From: an uncultured Saprospiraceae bacterium
GTDB taxonomy: Bacteria > Bacteroidota > Bacteroidia > Chitinophagales > Saprospiraceae
NCBI GenBank assembly: GCA_937980645.1
Contig: CALJPQ010000001.1
Location: 1-64,000 of the forward strand
Length of the DNA stretch: 64,000 nucleotides
Reading direction: 5' to 3'
Part shown: piece after piece, positions 1-8,885 of the stretch
How the letters are laid out: each line of letters starts with the position of its first letter
Position numbering within the stretch: the first letter of the stretch is position 1
The notes under the pieces: model-generated
Database searches by the model: none
What the model was told of the DNA's origin: nothing
What the model saw: the letters and a program-made list of their open reading frames with translations, nothing else
Translations under genes and position numbers: made by a program

Positions 1-1
1 C

Positions 2-1159
2 TTTGCCTTTGTCCTCAACGAGGTGTTAAAAAACGGCACCCAGCTGGAGACGTCCTCCGCTTTCGATATTGACCTCATCTGGCGGCTCTATCGGCTGGGC
101 AAAATCAACAAGAGTACGACCATTGTCAACAACGGCTATAAGCCTTTGGCCTACCTCAGAGGTATTGCCCGGCTAATTAATGAGGGTTTCCAGAACGTCA
201 TTCCCATATGCGACAATGCCGCTGAACTAGACTACTACGCCGCCTTAGTCCAAAAAGAGCAGTGCAACATCGGTATCCGCATGGCCACCGAAGAAGAGCC
301 GAATTTCGAATTTTACACTTCGCGCCTTGGCATTCGCCAAAGCGACGTCGTTCGATTTTACGAGGAAAAAATTGCACCCAATCCCAAGTTTGTGCTTAAA
401 ATGGTGCATTTCTTCGTAGATACGGGCATCAAGGACACCATCTATTACTGGAACGAGTTAAAGAAAGGCATCAAAACCTATTGCGAATTGCGCAAGAAAT
501 GCCCTACGGTTACAGCGCTCAACATTGGAGGTGGCATGCCCATTCGCAACTCTTTGGGTTTCGACTACGACTACCCCTACATGGTGGGCGAAATCGTGCG
601 CCTCATCAAAGCGTATTGCGACGACGAAGGGGTGCCCGAACCCGATATTTACACCGAGTTTGGCAAATATACCGTCGGAGAGAGCGGTGCTGTCATTTTC
701 TCTGTAATCGGAAAAAAGCAGCAAAACGACGCCGAGCTGTGGTACATGCTCGACAACTCCCTCATCAACACCTTGCCCGACAGTTGGGGCATTAAAGAGC
801 GATTTATCCTACTGCCCATCAACCACTGGGAAAAAGAGCACCAACGCGTCAACATCGGCGGTATCAGCTGCGATAACGCCGACTACTACAACTCTGAGGC
901 TCACATCAATCAGGTATATCTGCCCGTCTACGACGAGCAAACAGAAGACCCTCTCTACATTGGCTTCTTTCATACGGGCGCCTATCAGGAGTCGCTTAGC
1001 GGATATGGAGGCCTTAAGCACTGCCTTATCCCTTCGCCTAAGCACATTTTGATCGATAGAAACTATTACGGAGAACTGACCGACTGGGAAGTGTTCCCGG
1101 AACAAGACGCCGACTCTATGCTGCGCATCTTGGGCTACGACTCTCCTTACGCCTCTTAA
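2..1159 (+). CDS. speA: Arginine decarboxylase, 5'-truncated by window edge
   Basis: This is the C-terminal two thirds or so of a PLP-dependent, fold type III arginine decarboxylase, which turns arginine into agmatine for polyamine synthesis. The reading frame is open from base 2. A GTG at base 23 is only an internal codon, because the upstream residues (FAFVLNE) continue the family sequence. Visible landmarks are ETSSAFD early, the glycine-rich phosphate-binding segment NIGGGMP, the EFGKYTVGESGA strand and the GISCDNADYY segment, which carries the Cys-Asp pair expected from the partner-subunit active site. The stop is TAA at 1157. The start, the PLP lysine and any N-terminal features lie outside the window. 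A diaminopimelate/ornithine decarboxylase relative is possible, but the length and C-terminal motifs fit SpeA better. Confidence 0.85.
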   Translation, partial: FAFVLNEVLKNGTQLETSSAFDIDLIWRLYRLGKINKSTTIVNNGYKPLAYLRGIARLINEGFQNVIPICDNAAELDYYAALVQKEQCNIGIRMATEEEPNFEFYTSRLGIRQSDVVRFYEEKIAPNPKFVLKMVHFFVDTGIKDTIYYWNELKKGIKTYCELRKKCPTVTALNIGGGMPIRNSLGFDYDYPYMVGEIVRLIKAYCDDEGVPEPDIYTEFGKYTVGESGAVIFSVIGKKQQNDAELWYMLDNSLINTLPDSWGIKERFILLPINHWEKEHQRVNIGGISCDNADYYNSEAHINQVYLPVYDEQTEDPLYIGFFHTGAYQESLSGYGGLKHCLIPSPKHILIDRNYYGELTDWEVFPEQDADSMLRILGYDSPYAS

Positions 1160-1300
1160 CGGCCATACAGCAGGCGTCTTCCGAAAAAATGCAGCGAGCG
1201 CTGCAGCGACAGCAGCAGGGCCTGTTTTTCTTTGGCACGGGGAATGATAATAAACACGCAGGATGATGTGTATCACCACTCCTTCACTTCTGCGCGTTTT

Positions 1301-1309
1301 TACCTTTGT
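1301..1309 (+). promoter_or_regulatory. Putative -7 element (TACCTTTGT)
   Basis: The sequence matches the Bacteroidota -7 consensus TAnnTTTG and lies about 64 bases before the chosen start of the GH144 gene, the first gene of the glycan locus. I see no clear TTG-type -33 element at the usual spacing, so this is only a candidate promoter for the locus. Confidence 0.35.
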
Positions 1310-1372
1310 CTTTCAGACGATCACCGCACATTCACTTTGTGTTTAGAGGTTTCATTCGACTGCTGCTGTGCT

Positions 1373-3241
1373 ATGCGCCAGATTACTACTGCCAAAATTG
1401 TACTGTTCGTAGGGCTTTGCCCTATTTTCCTGAGGGGGCAAGTCCCTGATCCTCCTACTTACGTGGGGGCCGATGGCTACGAAAAACACGTAGAAGTACG
1501 GTGGCAGCCGGTCAACGACGCCCAGATTACAGGTTATCAGGTCTTTCGCTCGATGGATGGCGGTCATACGTTCGAACACCTGCGCACGGTAGGTCCTGCG
1601 CCCACAGTTATTGTAGATTGGACGGGCGACGAAGGCGACTACCTGACGCGCTGCTACCGCATACGCAGCGTGCGCAACAATGGCTTGGCCATCAGCGACT
1701 TTTCTCAAACGGCCTGCGCCCAAACTGCACCCATGACCGACGAGGAATTGCTCGACATGGTGCAGCGCTACACTTTTCGCTATTTTTGGGACTTTGCCCA
1801 CCCCGTCAGCGGCATGGCTCGCGAGCGCATCAGCAGTGTGTTCACCGTTACTACAGGCGGCACGGGCTTTGGTATTTTGGCTGTTCTCGTCGGCGCTGAG
1901 CGCGGCTGGATCACGCGCCAGCAAGCGCTCGACCGCCTTATCCAGATCGTCTCCTTCCTTCAATTTGCCGACCGATTTCACGGAGCTTTTTCTCATTGGA
2001 TTAACGGCACTACGGGTAAGGCCCTGCCCTTCAGCGCTTATGACGACGGGGCCGACTTGGTAGAAACGGCTTTTCTGATGCAAGGCTTATTGGCAGCGCG
2101 CCAATACTTCGACCACAACGACCCGCAAGAAGCGGGCCTGCGCGCCGCCATCACCAGCTTGTGGCACGGCGTGGAGTGGTCGTGGTTTCGGCGCAACAAC
2201 AGCCCTGTGCTGTACTGGCACTGGTCGCCCAATTACGGTTGGCAGATGAACTTCCCCCTACGGGGCTTCAACGAAACCCAGCTCGTCTATCTGTTGGCTG
2301 CTGCTTCGCCCACGCATCCGGTGCCCGGCAGCCTTTACCAAAGCGGGTGGGCGGTCTCTCCCAATTATTGTACACCAGCCGTTTATTTTGGCTACCCTAT
2401 CTACACGGGCCTAAACGGCGGCGGCCCGATGTTCTTCGCCCACTACTCTTACTTGGGCTTCGACCCGCGCGGCTGGCGAGATGCTTGTTGCAACTATTTC
2501 ATCCGAAATCGGCATCACGCCCTCATCCAGTGGGAATACGCCAAACTGAACCCGAAAAAATTCCTCGGATATAGCGCTGAATGCTGGGGCCTCACCGCTT
2601 GCGACGCCCCCAACGGCTACTTTGCCTTCGATATCGCCAATGACCAAGGCACCATAGCCCCAACGGCTGCTTTGGCCTCCATGCCCTACACGCCAGAACA
2701 AAGCATGGCCGCTTTGCGGTACTTCTACCGCCATTTGGGCGAGCGACTATGGGGCATTTGCGGCTTCTACGACGCTTTTAATCTGACGCAAAACTGGTTT
2801 GCCAACAGCTATTTAGCCATTGACCAAGGCCCAATCGTAGCCATGATTGAAAACTACCGCACCGGCTTATTGTGGCGATTGTTTATGCAAAACCCGGAAA
2901 TCGAGCCAGCACTATTGGCGTGCGGCTTTCAACCCGACTCTTCGGTATCGGCGCCAACGCTACCGACGGAAGCGATAGAATGTGCGCTATTTCCCAACCC
3001 AGTGGGCAAAGGTTTTTTCTGGGTGAAAATAACTGCACCTAAGGCATTGCCCTATCAAATAGAGGTGCTGAATGTGTTGGGCAAAAGCCCTGCTATTGCT
3101 CGACAGGAAGGCTGGCTAAATGCCGGCGAAAATCTTTTTCCGTTTTCTTCAACTCACTGGCCTAAAGGCTGGTATCTGATGCGCCTACAAATACCTGATG
3201 CCCATCCTATTGTTCGGTATTTTTGGATAACGGACGATTAA
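1373..3241 (+). CDS. Secreted GH144-like glucanase with Fn3 and T9SS tail
   Basis: A 622-residue protein: signal peptide (about residues 1-23), a fibronectin type III-like domain (about 25-115), a glycoamylase/GH144 (PF10091-type) alpha/alpha-barrel (about 125-530), and a T9SS type A sorting domain beginning near FPNPVGKG. Family landmarks include [40 protein letters not shown] and DGTIAPTAA. The acidic cluster D224, D228, E231 has a D-x3-D-x2-E spacing that, from memory, matches residues reported as essential in a Chitinophaga endo-beta-1,2-glucanase. The predicted role is cleavage of beta-1,2-glucan outside the cell or at its surface. Start choice: an in-frame start exists at 1232, but only the ATG at 1373 gives a signal peptide directly at the N terminus. 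It leads a co-oriented set of sugar-use genes ending in susCD. Substrate is inferred from family and neighbours. Confidence 0.8.
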   Translation: MRQITTAKIVLFVGLCPIFLRGQVPDPPTYVGADGYEKHVEVRWQPVNDAQITGYQVFRSMDGGHTFEHLRTVGPAPTVIVDWTGDEGDYLTRCYRIRSVRNNGLAISDFSQTACAQTAPMTDEELLDMVQRYTFRYFWDFAHPVSGMARERISSVFTVTTGGTGFGILAVLVGAERGWITRQQALDRLIQIVSFLQFADRFHGAFSHWINGTTGKALPFSAYDDGADLVETAFLMQGLLAARQYFDHNDPQEAGLRAAITSLWHGVEWSWFRRNNSPVLYWHWSPNYGWQMNFPLRGFNETQLVYLLAAASPTHPVPGSLYQSGWAVSPNYCTPAVYFGYPIYTGLNGGGPMFFAHYSYLGFDPRGWRDACCNYFIRNRHHALIQWEYAKLNPKKFLGYSAECWGLTACDAPNGYFAFDIANDQGTIAPTAALASMPYTPEQSMAALRYFYRHLGERLWGICGFYDAFNLTQNWFANSYLAIDQGPIVAMIENYRTGLLWRLFMQNPEIEPALLACGFQPDSSVSAPTLPTEAIECALFPNPVGKGFFWVKITAPKALPYQIEVLNVLGKSPAIARQEGWLNAGENLFPFSSTHWPKGWYLMRLQIPDAHPIVRYFWITDD

Positions 3242-3315
3242 ACTACCTGGCTCAAAAAGACTCATTTGTACAAGAACAATCGCATCCTTATTCCTTTCAC
3301 TAAAAACAGTCTCGT

Positions 3316-6300
3316 ATGAAACCTCTTTTGCTCATTGCACTGTTTGCTCTCTTCCTTTGGCCGACAGCAAACGCTCAAGTAGTCGTCTATGAAGACTTTG
3401 AGAGCGGCACCCCTACGCTTAGCTGGATAGGCCTCAACGGCACTTTCAACGGTGCTATCGCCAACCCCGACAAATCAGGCATCAATACGAGCGACTTTGT
3501 AGGCTCTTACACCAACAACCCTGGTTTCGACTTCTGCTTTGCCTTGCACACCTTTGCTACACCGGTAGACATCAGCGAGTTCAACCAGTTCAAGATGAAA
3601 ATCTGGTCGCCCACGGCGCCCTCCAAGGCATTGCTCAAGCTGGAAGGCCCAGGAGGGCCACCTGTGGAAAAATTCGTGGACATTACCGTGGCCAACCAAT
3701 GGGTAGAGTACACCTTCGACCTGTCGGCAGGCGCCTCGTACACACACCTGAAAACGCTGTTGGTGTCGTTCAACTCCTTCGTACTGGGCGACGACAAAAC
3801 CTACTATTTCGACGACATCGTGGCTGTGCGCGCCGAGCGCTGCTATGAAACGTTCGAAGGCAGCTCCGACATTACTTGGACAGGGCTGAACGGCACTTTC
3901 AATGGCGCCATCGCCAACCCTGCTCCCAATCAGGTGAACAGTACAGCTACGGTGGGCAGTTTTACCAATAATCCTAATTTCGACTACAATTTTGCCTTCG
4001 GCACCGTAGGCACTGGCCCTATTGACCTGTCGGTGTACAACCAATTTGCCCTCGACGTGTGGGTGCCGCAGCCTACCAGCGTCTTGTTTAAGTTAGAAGG
4101 CACAGGGCAAGCACTGGAAAAGGTAAAGTACGTACCCGTAGCCAACGCGTGGCAACGCCTGACCTTCGACATGTCGGGTGCTGAAAGCTATAACACCATC
4201 ACCAAAATCCTCATCGTTTTCAACCCGGGCAACACGGGCGACGACAGGACGTACTATTTCGATAATCTATGCGCCTATCCTAACACCTGCAAAGGCATTA
4301 CCCTCGACCCTGACGTTATTGATGACTTTGAGTGCAACCGCAATGCTGCCTACGCGTTGGGATGGGATAGCCTCTCCGTCGTGAAAAACCCTTACCCTAC
4401 CGGCGACAACAATTCGCCCAAAGTCGGTCGCTGGAACGACCCCGCCGGCCCGGGTACCGAATGGGCGGCCTTGGTAATAGCCTATCCAACGCCCATAGAC
4501 CTATCGCAACGCAACCAATTCTCTGTACAGGTGTGGTCGCCCAAGGCGGGCAACCTTCTCATCAAACTGGAAGGCGGCCCAAACCCGCCTAAAGAAGTGT
4601 TCGTGCCCATGGTGCCCAACCAGTGGACGACGGCTAAAGTGGACTTCAGCGACCAGGCCGGCAAAGGTCATAGGCGCTGGGTGCTGTTCTTCAACGCGGG
4701 CGTCAACGGAGAGCCGGGCGACGTATACTACTTCGACAACGTTAAGTTGTCGGCACCTACTGATGTAGTCATTGAGGACTTTGAAGGCGGCATCAGCTTA
4801 GGCTGGCAACCGCTCGACCAAAATACCGCCTTGCACGGGACCTTCAACGGCCCGACGCCTAACCCGAGTCCGAACAGCGTGAACGACTCACCCAACGTCG
4901 GCTGCTACGCTAAAGGCTCGTCGCCGTTCTCTACTCTGCAAGCCTTCTCGCTGACGCCTTTCGACCTTTCGGTGTTCCCGCAGTTCAACGTAGATGTGCT
5001 CAGCCCTGCTGGCGGCGGCAAAGTCATTGTGCAACTCAGCTCCCCTACCCAAGGCAACAAGTCCGCCGAAGCCACTATTACTACTCCCGGGCAATGGGAA
5101 ACGCTCAACTTCGATTTCTCCGCCTTCGACAACATTAAGGACTTCAACGAAGTGCGCTTTATTTTCAACGCTGGCACGGCCGCCCCGGGCGAAAGCTGGT
5201 GCATCGACAACCTGCGCCAATCCAAAGCCACCGTAGACCCGTGCGCAGGTACAGTGCCTATTCCCAACATCATTGATGACTTTGAATGCCAGCGCAACTT
5301 TGTTCAGATCTTCTATGGCGCCAGTGATGTGAGTGTCGTCAACAACCCGCATTTGGCCCCTGAAAACGGCTCGCTCAAAGTAGGCGAATACCGAGACCCC
5401 GCGGGGCCGGGAACCGAATTTGCCGGCATCGGTTACGAATTCGCCGCTCCGCCCGACCTGTCGGTGTACAACCAACTGCAAGTGCAGGTCTGGTCGCCGT
5501 TCAACAACGTGCCCTTCCTCTTCAAACTCGAGGGCGGGGATACACCTGTGGAAATCTTCGATACCCTCAAGGCAGCAAACCGCTGGTATCGCTTCAACAT
5601 TGACTTCAGCAAATACGTCGGCACTCAGAACAGGAAACTGGTCATCTTCGTCAACGTGCTTAGCCCTACTGGCGGCGGCACTTACTATTTGGACAACATC
5701 CGCTGGGCGCGCGCCGGCTACAACGGCTGCATTGCCGACTACGAGTCGCCTCAAACGAGCATCACTAATTTCCGCTATTTCGCTAATGGCTCACTGGAGC
5801 AGGCGGGCTACCAGTTTGAGGTAGTGGATAACCCTAACCCTTCGGGTATCAATACGTCGAGCAAGGTGGGCAAATTCGTTAAGGCAGGCGACGCGCTGCC
5901 CTTCGCCGGCATGTATGCTGACTTAGAAGCGCCCATTGATTGGAAAGGCGTCAAACAAGTGCGCGCCAAAGTGCACATGGACCACATTGGCAACTTTGCC
6001 GTCAAAGTCGAGGGCGACGCCGTTAACGGCTTCTTCCTCGAAATCCCCGTAGCCAATACTCAGCTGAACGCCTGGGAAGAGCTGACGTTCGACTTTTCGG
6101 CTGTGCCCGACAATTCGGAATTTAAGCGACTGACTATCTTCTTCGACTTGGGCATCAACGCCACAGGACAAAACGTAACGTCTTACTTTGACGACCTCGT
6201 CATCGGCAACGGCGCCTGCACCAGCGTGTCGGTGTGGCAGCCGCTCCCGCTGGCGAGCCTGCGAGTATTTCCCAACCCCACTGAGCAATGGCTTCGGGTG

Positions 6301-6489
6301 GAGAACTTGGAGCAAGTAACCCGCGTATCCGTTACGGACCTCATAGGGCGGCATTTGGCAGAAGTAAACACCGGTGGCGACGTGCGCACGGACGTTGATG
6401 TATCGCAATTTCCAGCGGGTGTTTACCTATTGACGGCTTTCGATGCTCAGGGCTTGCCCGTGGGTATCGCAAAATTCATCAAAAACTGA
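3316..6489 (+). CDS. T9SS surface protein with six glycan-binding-like modules
   Basis: A 1057-residue secreted protein with a clear signal peptide (cleavage after residue 20, ANA-Q). The body is six tandem modules of about 150-165 residues, followed by a C-terminal T9SS sorting domain (VFPNPTEQW ... GVYLLTAF). Each module starts with a DFE/YE acidic motif, carries a VWSP-like strand, then LKLEGG, a NQW...TFDFS segment and ends with YYFDN. That pattern resembles jelly-roll carbohydrate-binding modules of the galactose-binding type. Modules 1 and 2 are most alike (both carry GLNGTFNGAIANP), as are modules 3 and 5 (both carry DPAGPGTE). It sits 74 bases after one GH144-like gene and just before a second, so a role in holding the same glucan at the surface is likely. 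No catalytic domain is visible. I do not know a named family for the whole protein; binding is inferred. Confidence 0.75.
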   Translation: MKPLLLIALFALFLWPTANAQVVVYEDFESGTPTLSWIGLNGTFNGAIANPDKSGINTSDFVGSYTNNPGFDFCFALHTFATPVDISEFNQFKMKIWSPTAPSKALLKLEGPGGPPVEKFVDITVANQWVEYTFDLSAGASYTHLKTLLVSFNSFVLGDDKTYYFDDIVAVRAERCYETFEGSSDITWTGLNGTFNGAIANPAPNQVNSTATVGSFTNNPNFDYNFAFGTVGTGPIDLSVYNQFALDVWVPQPTSVLFKLEGTGQALEKVKYVPVANAWQRLTFDMSGAESYNTITKILIVFNPGNTGDDRTYYFDNLCAYPNTCKGITLDPDVIDDFECNRNAAYALGWDSLSVVKNPYPTGDNNSPKVGRWNDPAGPGTEWAALVIAYPTPIDLSQRNQFSVQVWSPKAGNLLIKLEGGPNPPKEVFVPMVPNQWTTAKVDFSDQAGKGHRRWVLFFNAGVNGEPGDVYYFDNVKLSAPTDVVIEDFEGGISLGWQPLDQNTALHGTFNGPTPNPSPNSVNDSPNVGCYAKGSSPFSTLQAFSLTPFDLSVFPQFNVDVLSPAGGGKVIVQLSSPTQGNKSAEATITTPGQWETLNFDFSAFDNIKDFNEVRFIFNAGTAAPGESWCIDNLRQSKATVDPCAGTVPIPNIIDDFECQRNFVQIFYGASDVSVVNNPHLAPENGSLKVGEYRDPAGPGTEFAGIGYEFAAPPDLSVYNQLQVQVWSPFNNVPFLFKLEGGDTPVEIFDTLKAANRWYRFNIDFSKYVGTQNRKLVIFVNVLSPTGGGTYYLDNIRWARAGYNGCIADYESPQTSITNFRYFANGSLEQAGYQFEVVDNPNPSGINTSSKVGKFVKAGDALPFAGMYADLEAPIDWKGVKQVRAKVHMDHIGNFAVKVEGDAVNGFFLEIPVANTQLNAWEELTFDFSAVPDNSEFKRLTIFFDLGINATGQNVTSYFDDLVIGNGACTSVSVWQPLPLASLRVFPNPTEQWLRVENLEQVTRVSVTDLIGRHLAEVNTGGDVRTDVDVSQFPAGVYLLTAFDAQGLPVGIAKFIKN
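3388..6230 (+). repeat. Six tandem protein-coding modules (about 450-500 bp each)
   Basis: Six diverged copies of one module occupy almost the whole gene. Approximate module starts are 3388, 3841, 4291, 4765, 5245 and 5725. Conserved positions are an opening DFE, a central VWSP and LKLEGG, and a closing YYFDN. DNA-level identity is low except between the first two copies, so the expansion looks old for most copies and more recent for that pair. Confidence 0.7.
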
Positions 6490-6581
6490 CGCATCAACCG
6501 CTTCCTCTAGAGTGCTGCCCGCCGCTGGTGATGTTTGGGCGGGGGCAGCCTCTCTTTGCGTCAGTCAAATTTGTCGGTATT

Positions 6582-8822
6582 ATGCGGGTGTTTCTCACAT
6601 ACCTGTGGTGCTGGATGGCCAGCGCAATGGCCGCTCAGGAGCGCGTTCCATTTAGCGTAGAGGAACTTCAGCGGCGTACTTTTCTTTATTTTTGGGAGCG
6701 GGCAGATGCGCTGGGTCAGATACCCGACCGTTGGCCGACGAAGGCGTTTTCCAGCATTGCCGCTACGGGCTTTGGCTTGAGCGCCTACATCGTCGGCATT
6801 GAGCGCGGTTGGGTTAGCCGTCCAGAGGCTGCTCAGCGCGTGAGGCATACTTTAGAAACGCTTCTAACGCTGCCCCAAGGCCCAGAAGTGGAGGGAATGG
6901 CTGGCTATCGCGGTTTTTTCTACCATTTTCTTGACCACGAGCGCGGGCGGCGCCACCGGGATGTAGAGCTGTCGTCCATAGATAGCGGACTGCTCATGGC
7001 CGGGGTGCTGTCGTGCATGAGCTATTTTGACGGCGACGACAGCGTAGAAGAGGCCATTCGCCAACTGGCGGACACGCTCTACCGCCGGGTAGAGTGGGAC
7101 TGGATGCTGGGGCCTAATCACCGCCTTAGCATGGGCTGGCGCCCCGAAAAAGGCTTCCTCCGCGCCGAGTGGTTTGGATACACGGAAGCCATGATTCTCT
7201 ATGTGTTGGCCCTCGGCTCGCCAACCCATCCTATTCCCGCCTCCAGCTGGGATGCCTGGACGCTCAATTACTACTGGGATGACTTCGAAGGCCAGCCCCA
7301 TGTCAACTTCGGCCCGCTCTTCGGTCATCAGTACAGCCACGTTTGGGTAGACTTTCGCGGCATCCAAGACCGGTACATGCGCCAAAAGGGAATGGACTAC
7401 TTTGAAAACAGCCGCCGGGCCACTTTGGCCAACCGCGCCTATTGCCTCCGAAATCCGCAGCAGTTCAAAGGCTATTCAGAAAACACGTGGGGACTAACGG
7501 CTTGCGACGGCCCTATGGAGTGGGTCCAGCGCTACGGTCAGGGCCTGTGCCGCCCCGACACATGGAAGTCTTTTCACGCCTATCACGCTCGAGGGGTTGC
7601 CAGCGACTATTTGGAAGACGACGGAACCATAGCGCCTACGGCTGCGGGAGGCTCTGTGCCTTTTGCTCCCGAAGTTTGCCTGCCCGCCCTACAGGCCATG
7701 TGGGAAACCTACTACGATAGCCTGGTGGGACCATACGGCTTTAAGGATGCTTTTAACCTGACTTTCACCGCCGATGGGCGCCTGCCCGAGGGCTGGTTTG
7801 CCGAAGACTATTTAGGGATTGACCAAGGGCCTATCTTGCTCATGCTGGAAAACTACCGCAGCAATCTGTTGTGGAATGTGATGAAAAAAAATCCCTACCT
7901 CCGCACCGGCCTTATGCGCGCAGGCTTTAGCGGAGGATGGTTAGACGCTTTCCGCGAGGCACCGCTGCCGCCGGAGAAACCGGTCAAACCCAACCCAGAA
8001 ATATCGGCAGAGCCGAAATGGCTCTTTGAAAGGCGCATTTTCCGAGAAGACAAGACCAGTGCCCTACCCTATCGGCTGCTGCGCCCCGTCAACGGGCTAC
8101 CAGCAACGGCCAACTACGGCCTGCGCCGAAACGCTCAAGGGCATTTGGTGGATGCCCAAGGTCAACGCGTGCGCCTGCCACTCGTCGTTTTTCTTCACGG
8201 CGTAGGCGAGCGCGGCTACGACAATGAGCGCCAACTGCTCAACGGCGTGCTGGCGTTTGCCGAAACAGCGCACCAGCGACGTTACCCCTGCTACGTGCTC
8301 GCGCCCCAATGCCCACCCGATGCGCGCTGGTCGGGTGCCGACATACGCACGGCTGTTACCTGGAGCGAAACTCCCACCGAACCCATGCGCCTGCTGATGA
8401 CCCTCATCGAGCAACTGCTGCGCGACGAGCCAGACATTGACCCCTCGCGCCTCTATTTGACAGGCCTCTCTATGGGAGGCGCTGGCGTATTCGACTTGCT
8501 CATGCGTCGGCCAGAGTGGTTCGCGGCAGCAGTGCCCTTATGCGGCGGCGGCGACCCCGCCCAAGCGCATCGCATCCGAAACGTACCTGTCTGGATTTTT
8601 CACGGTCGGCAAGACGAGGTGGTGCCGCCTTCGCGCTCGCGCCACATAGCCGAAGCCTTGCGCAAACACGGCCAGCCCGTCCGATACACCGAATATGAGA
8701 CTTTAGCCCACGCCATCTGGCATCAGACGTATTATAATCCGTCGCTTATGGCGTGGCTTTTTGCCCAGCGAAAAACGCCTTCATCCTCTGCGAAAAAGCA
8801 CGGCCGAAACCGCCGAGAATAA
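6582..8822 (+). CDS. GH144-like domain fused to a serine esterase
   Basis: A 746-residue protein with signal peptide (about 1-20), a PF10091-type glycoamylase/GH144-like domain (about 25-460) and a C-terminal alpha/beta hydrolase (about 500-735). The first domain keeps [21 protein letters not shown] and NYRSNLLW, but where the upstream paralogue has DLVE it has SSID (S131-D134), so two of three acidic positions differ. The esterase has an oxyanion-type FLHGVGE, nucleophile elbow GLSMGG with S630, HGRQDE for the acid and a late AHAIWH histidine; it resembles secreted carboxylesterase/LpqC-like enzymes. There is no T9SS tail, so a periplasmic location is likely. An in-frame GTG at 6528 would add residues before the signal peptide; the ATG at 6582 is preferred. 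It may remove acyl groups from a substituted glucan while trimming it. That role is inference. Confidence 0.75.
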   Translation: MRVFLTYLWCWMASAMAAQERVPFSVEELQRRTFLYFWERADALGQIPDRWPTKAFSSIAATGFGLSAYIVGIERGWVSRPEAAQRVRHTLETLLTLPQGPEVEGMAGYRGFFYHFLDHERGRRHRDVELSSIDSGLLMAGVLSCMSYFDGDDSVEEAIRQLADTLYRRVEWDWMLGPNHRLSMGWRPEKGFLRAEWFGYTEAMILYVLALGSPTHPIPASSWDAWTLNYYWDDFEGQPHVNFGPLFGHQYSHVWVDFRGIQDRYMRQKGMDYFENSRRATLANRAYCLRNPQQFKGYSENTWGLTACDGPMEWVQRYGQGLCRPDTWKSFHAYHARGVASDYLEDDGTIAPTAAGGSVPFAPEVCLPALQAMWETYYDSLVGPYGFKDAFNLTFTADGRLPEGWFAEDYLGIDQGPILLMLENYRSNLLWNVMKKNPYLRTGLMRAGFSGGWLDAFREAPLPPEKPVKPNPEISAEPKWLFERRIFREDKTSALPYRLLRPVNGLPATANYGLRRNAQGHLVDAQGQRVRLPLVVFLHGVGERGYDNERQLLNGVLAFAETAHQRRYPCYVLAPQCPPDARWSGADIRTAVTWSETPTEPMRLLMTLIEQLLRDEPDIDPSRLYLTGLSMGGAGVFDLLMRRPEWFAAAVPLCGGGDPAQAHRIRNVPVWIFHGRQDEVVPPSRSRHIAEALRKHGQPVRYTEYETLAHAIWHQTYYNPSLMAWLFAQRKTPSSSAKKHGRNRRE

Positions 8823-8885
8823 TTGGAACACCTATCCGCAAAAAGCAACGGCGAAACACCTTCTCACTGCTCAAAGCGACTGTTT

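Noticed and set aside
1160..1260. Palindromic gcagcgagcgctgc as a terminator of the arginine decarboxylase gene
   Set aside because: The loop would be only two bases and no T-run follows.
4888..5754. 288-residue open frame on the - strand inside the six-module gene
   Set aside because: It mirrors the repeat modules on the coding strand and shows no protein features of its own.
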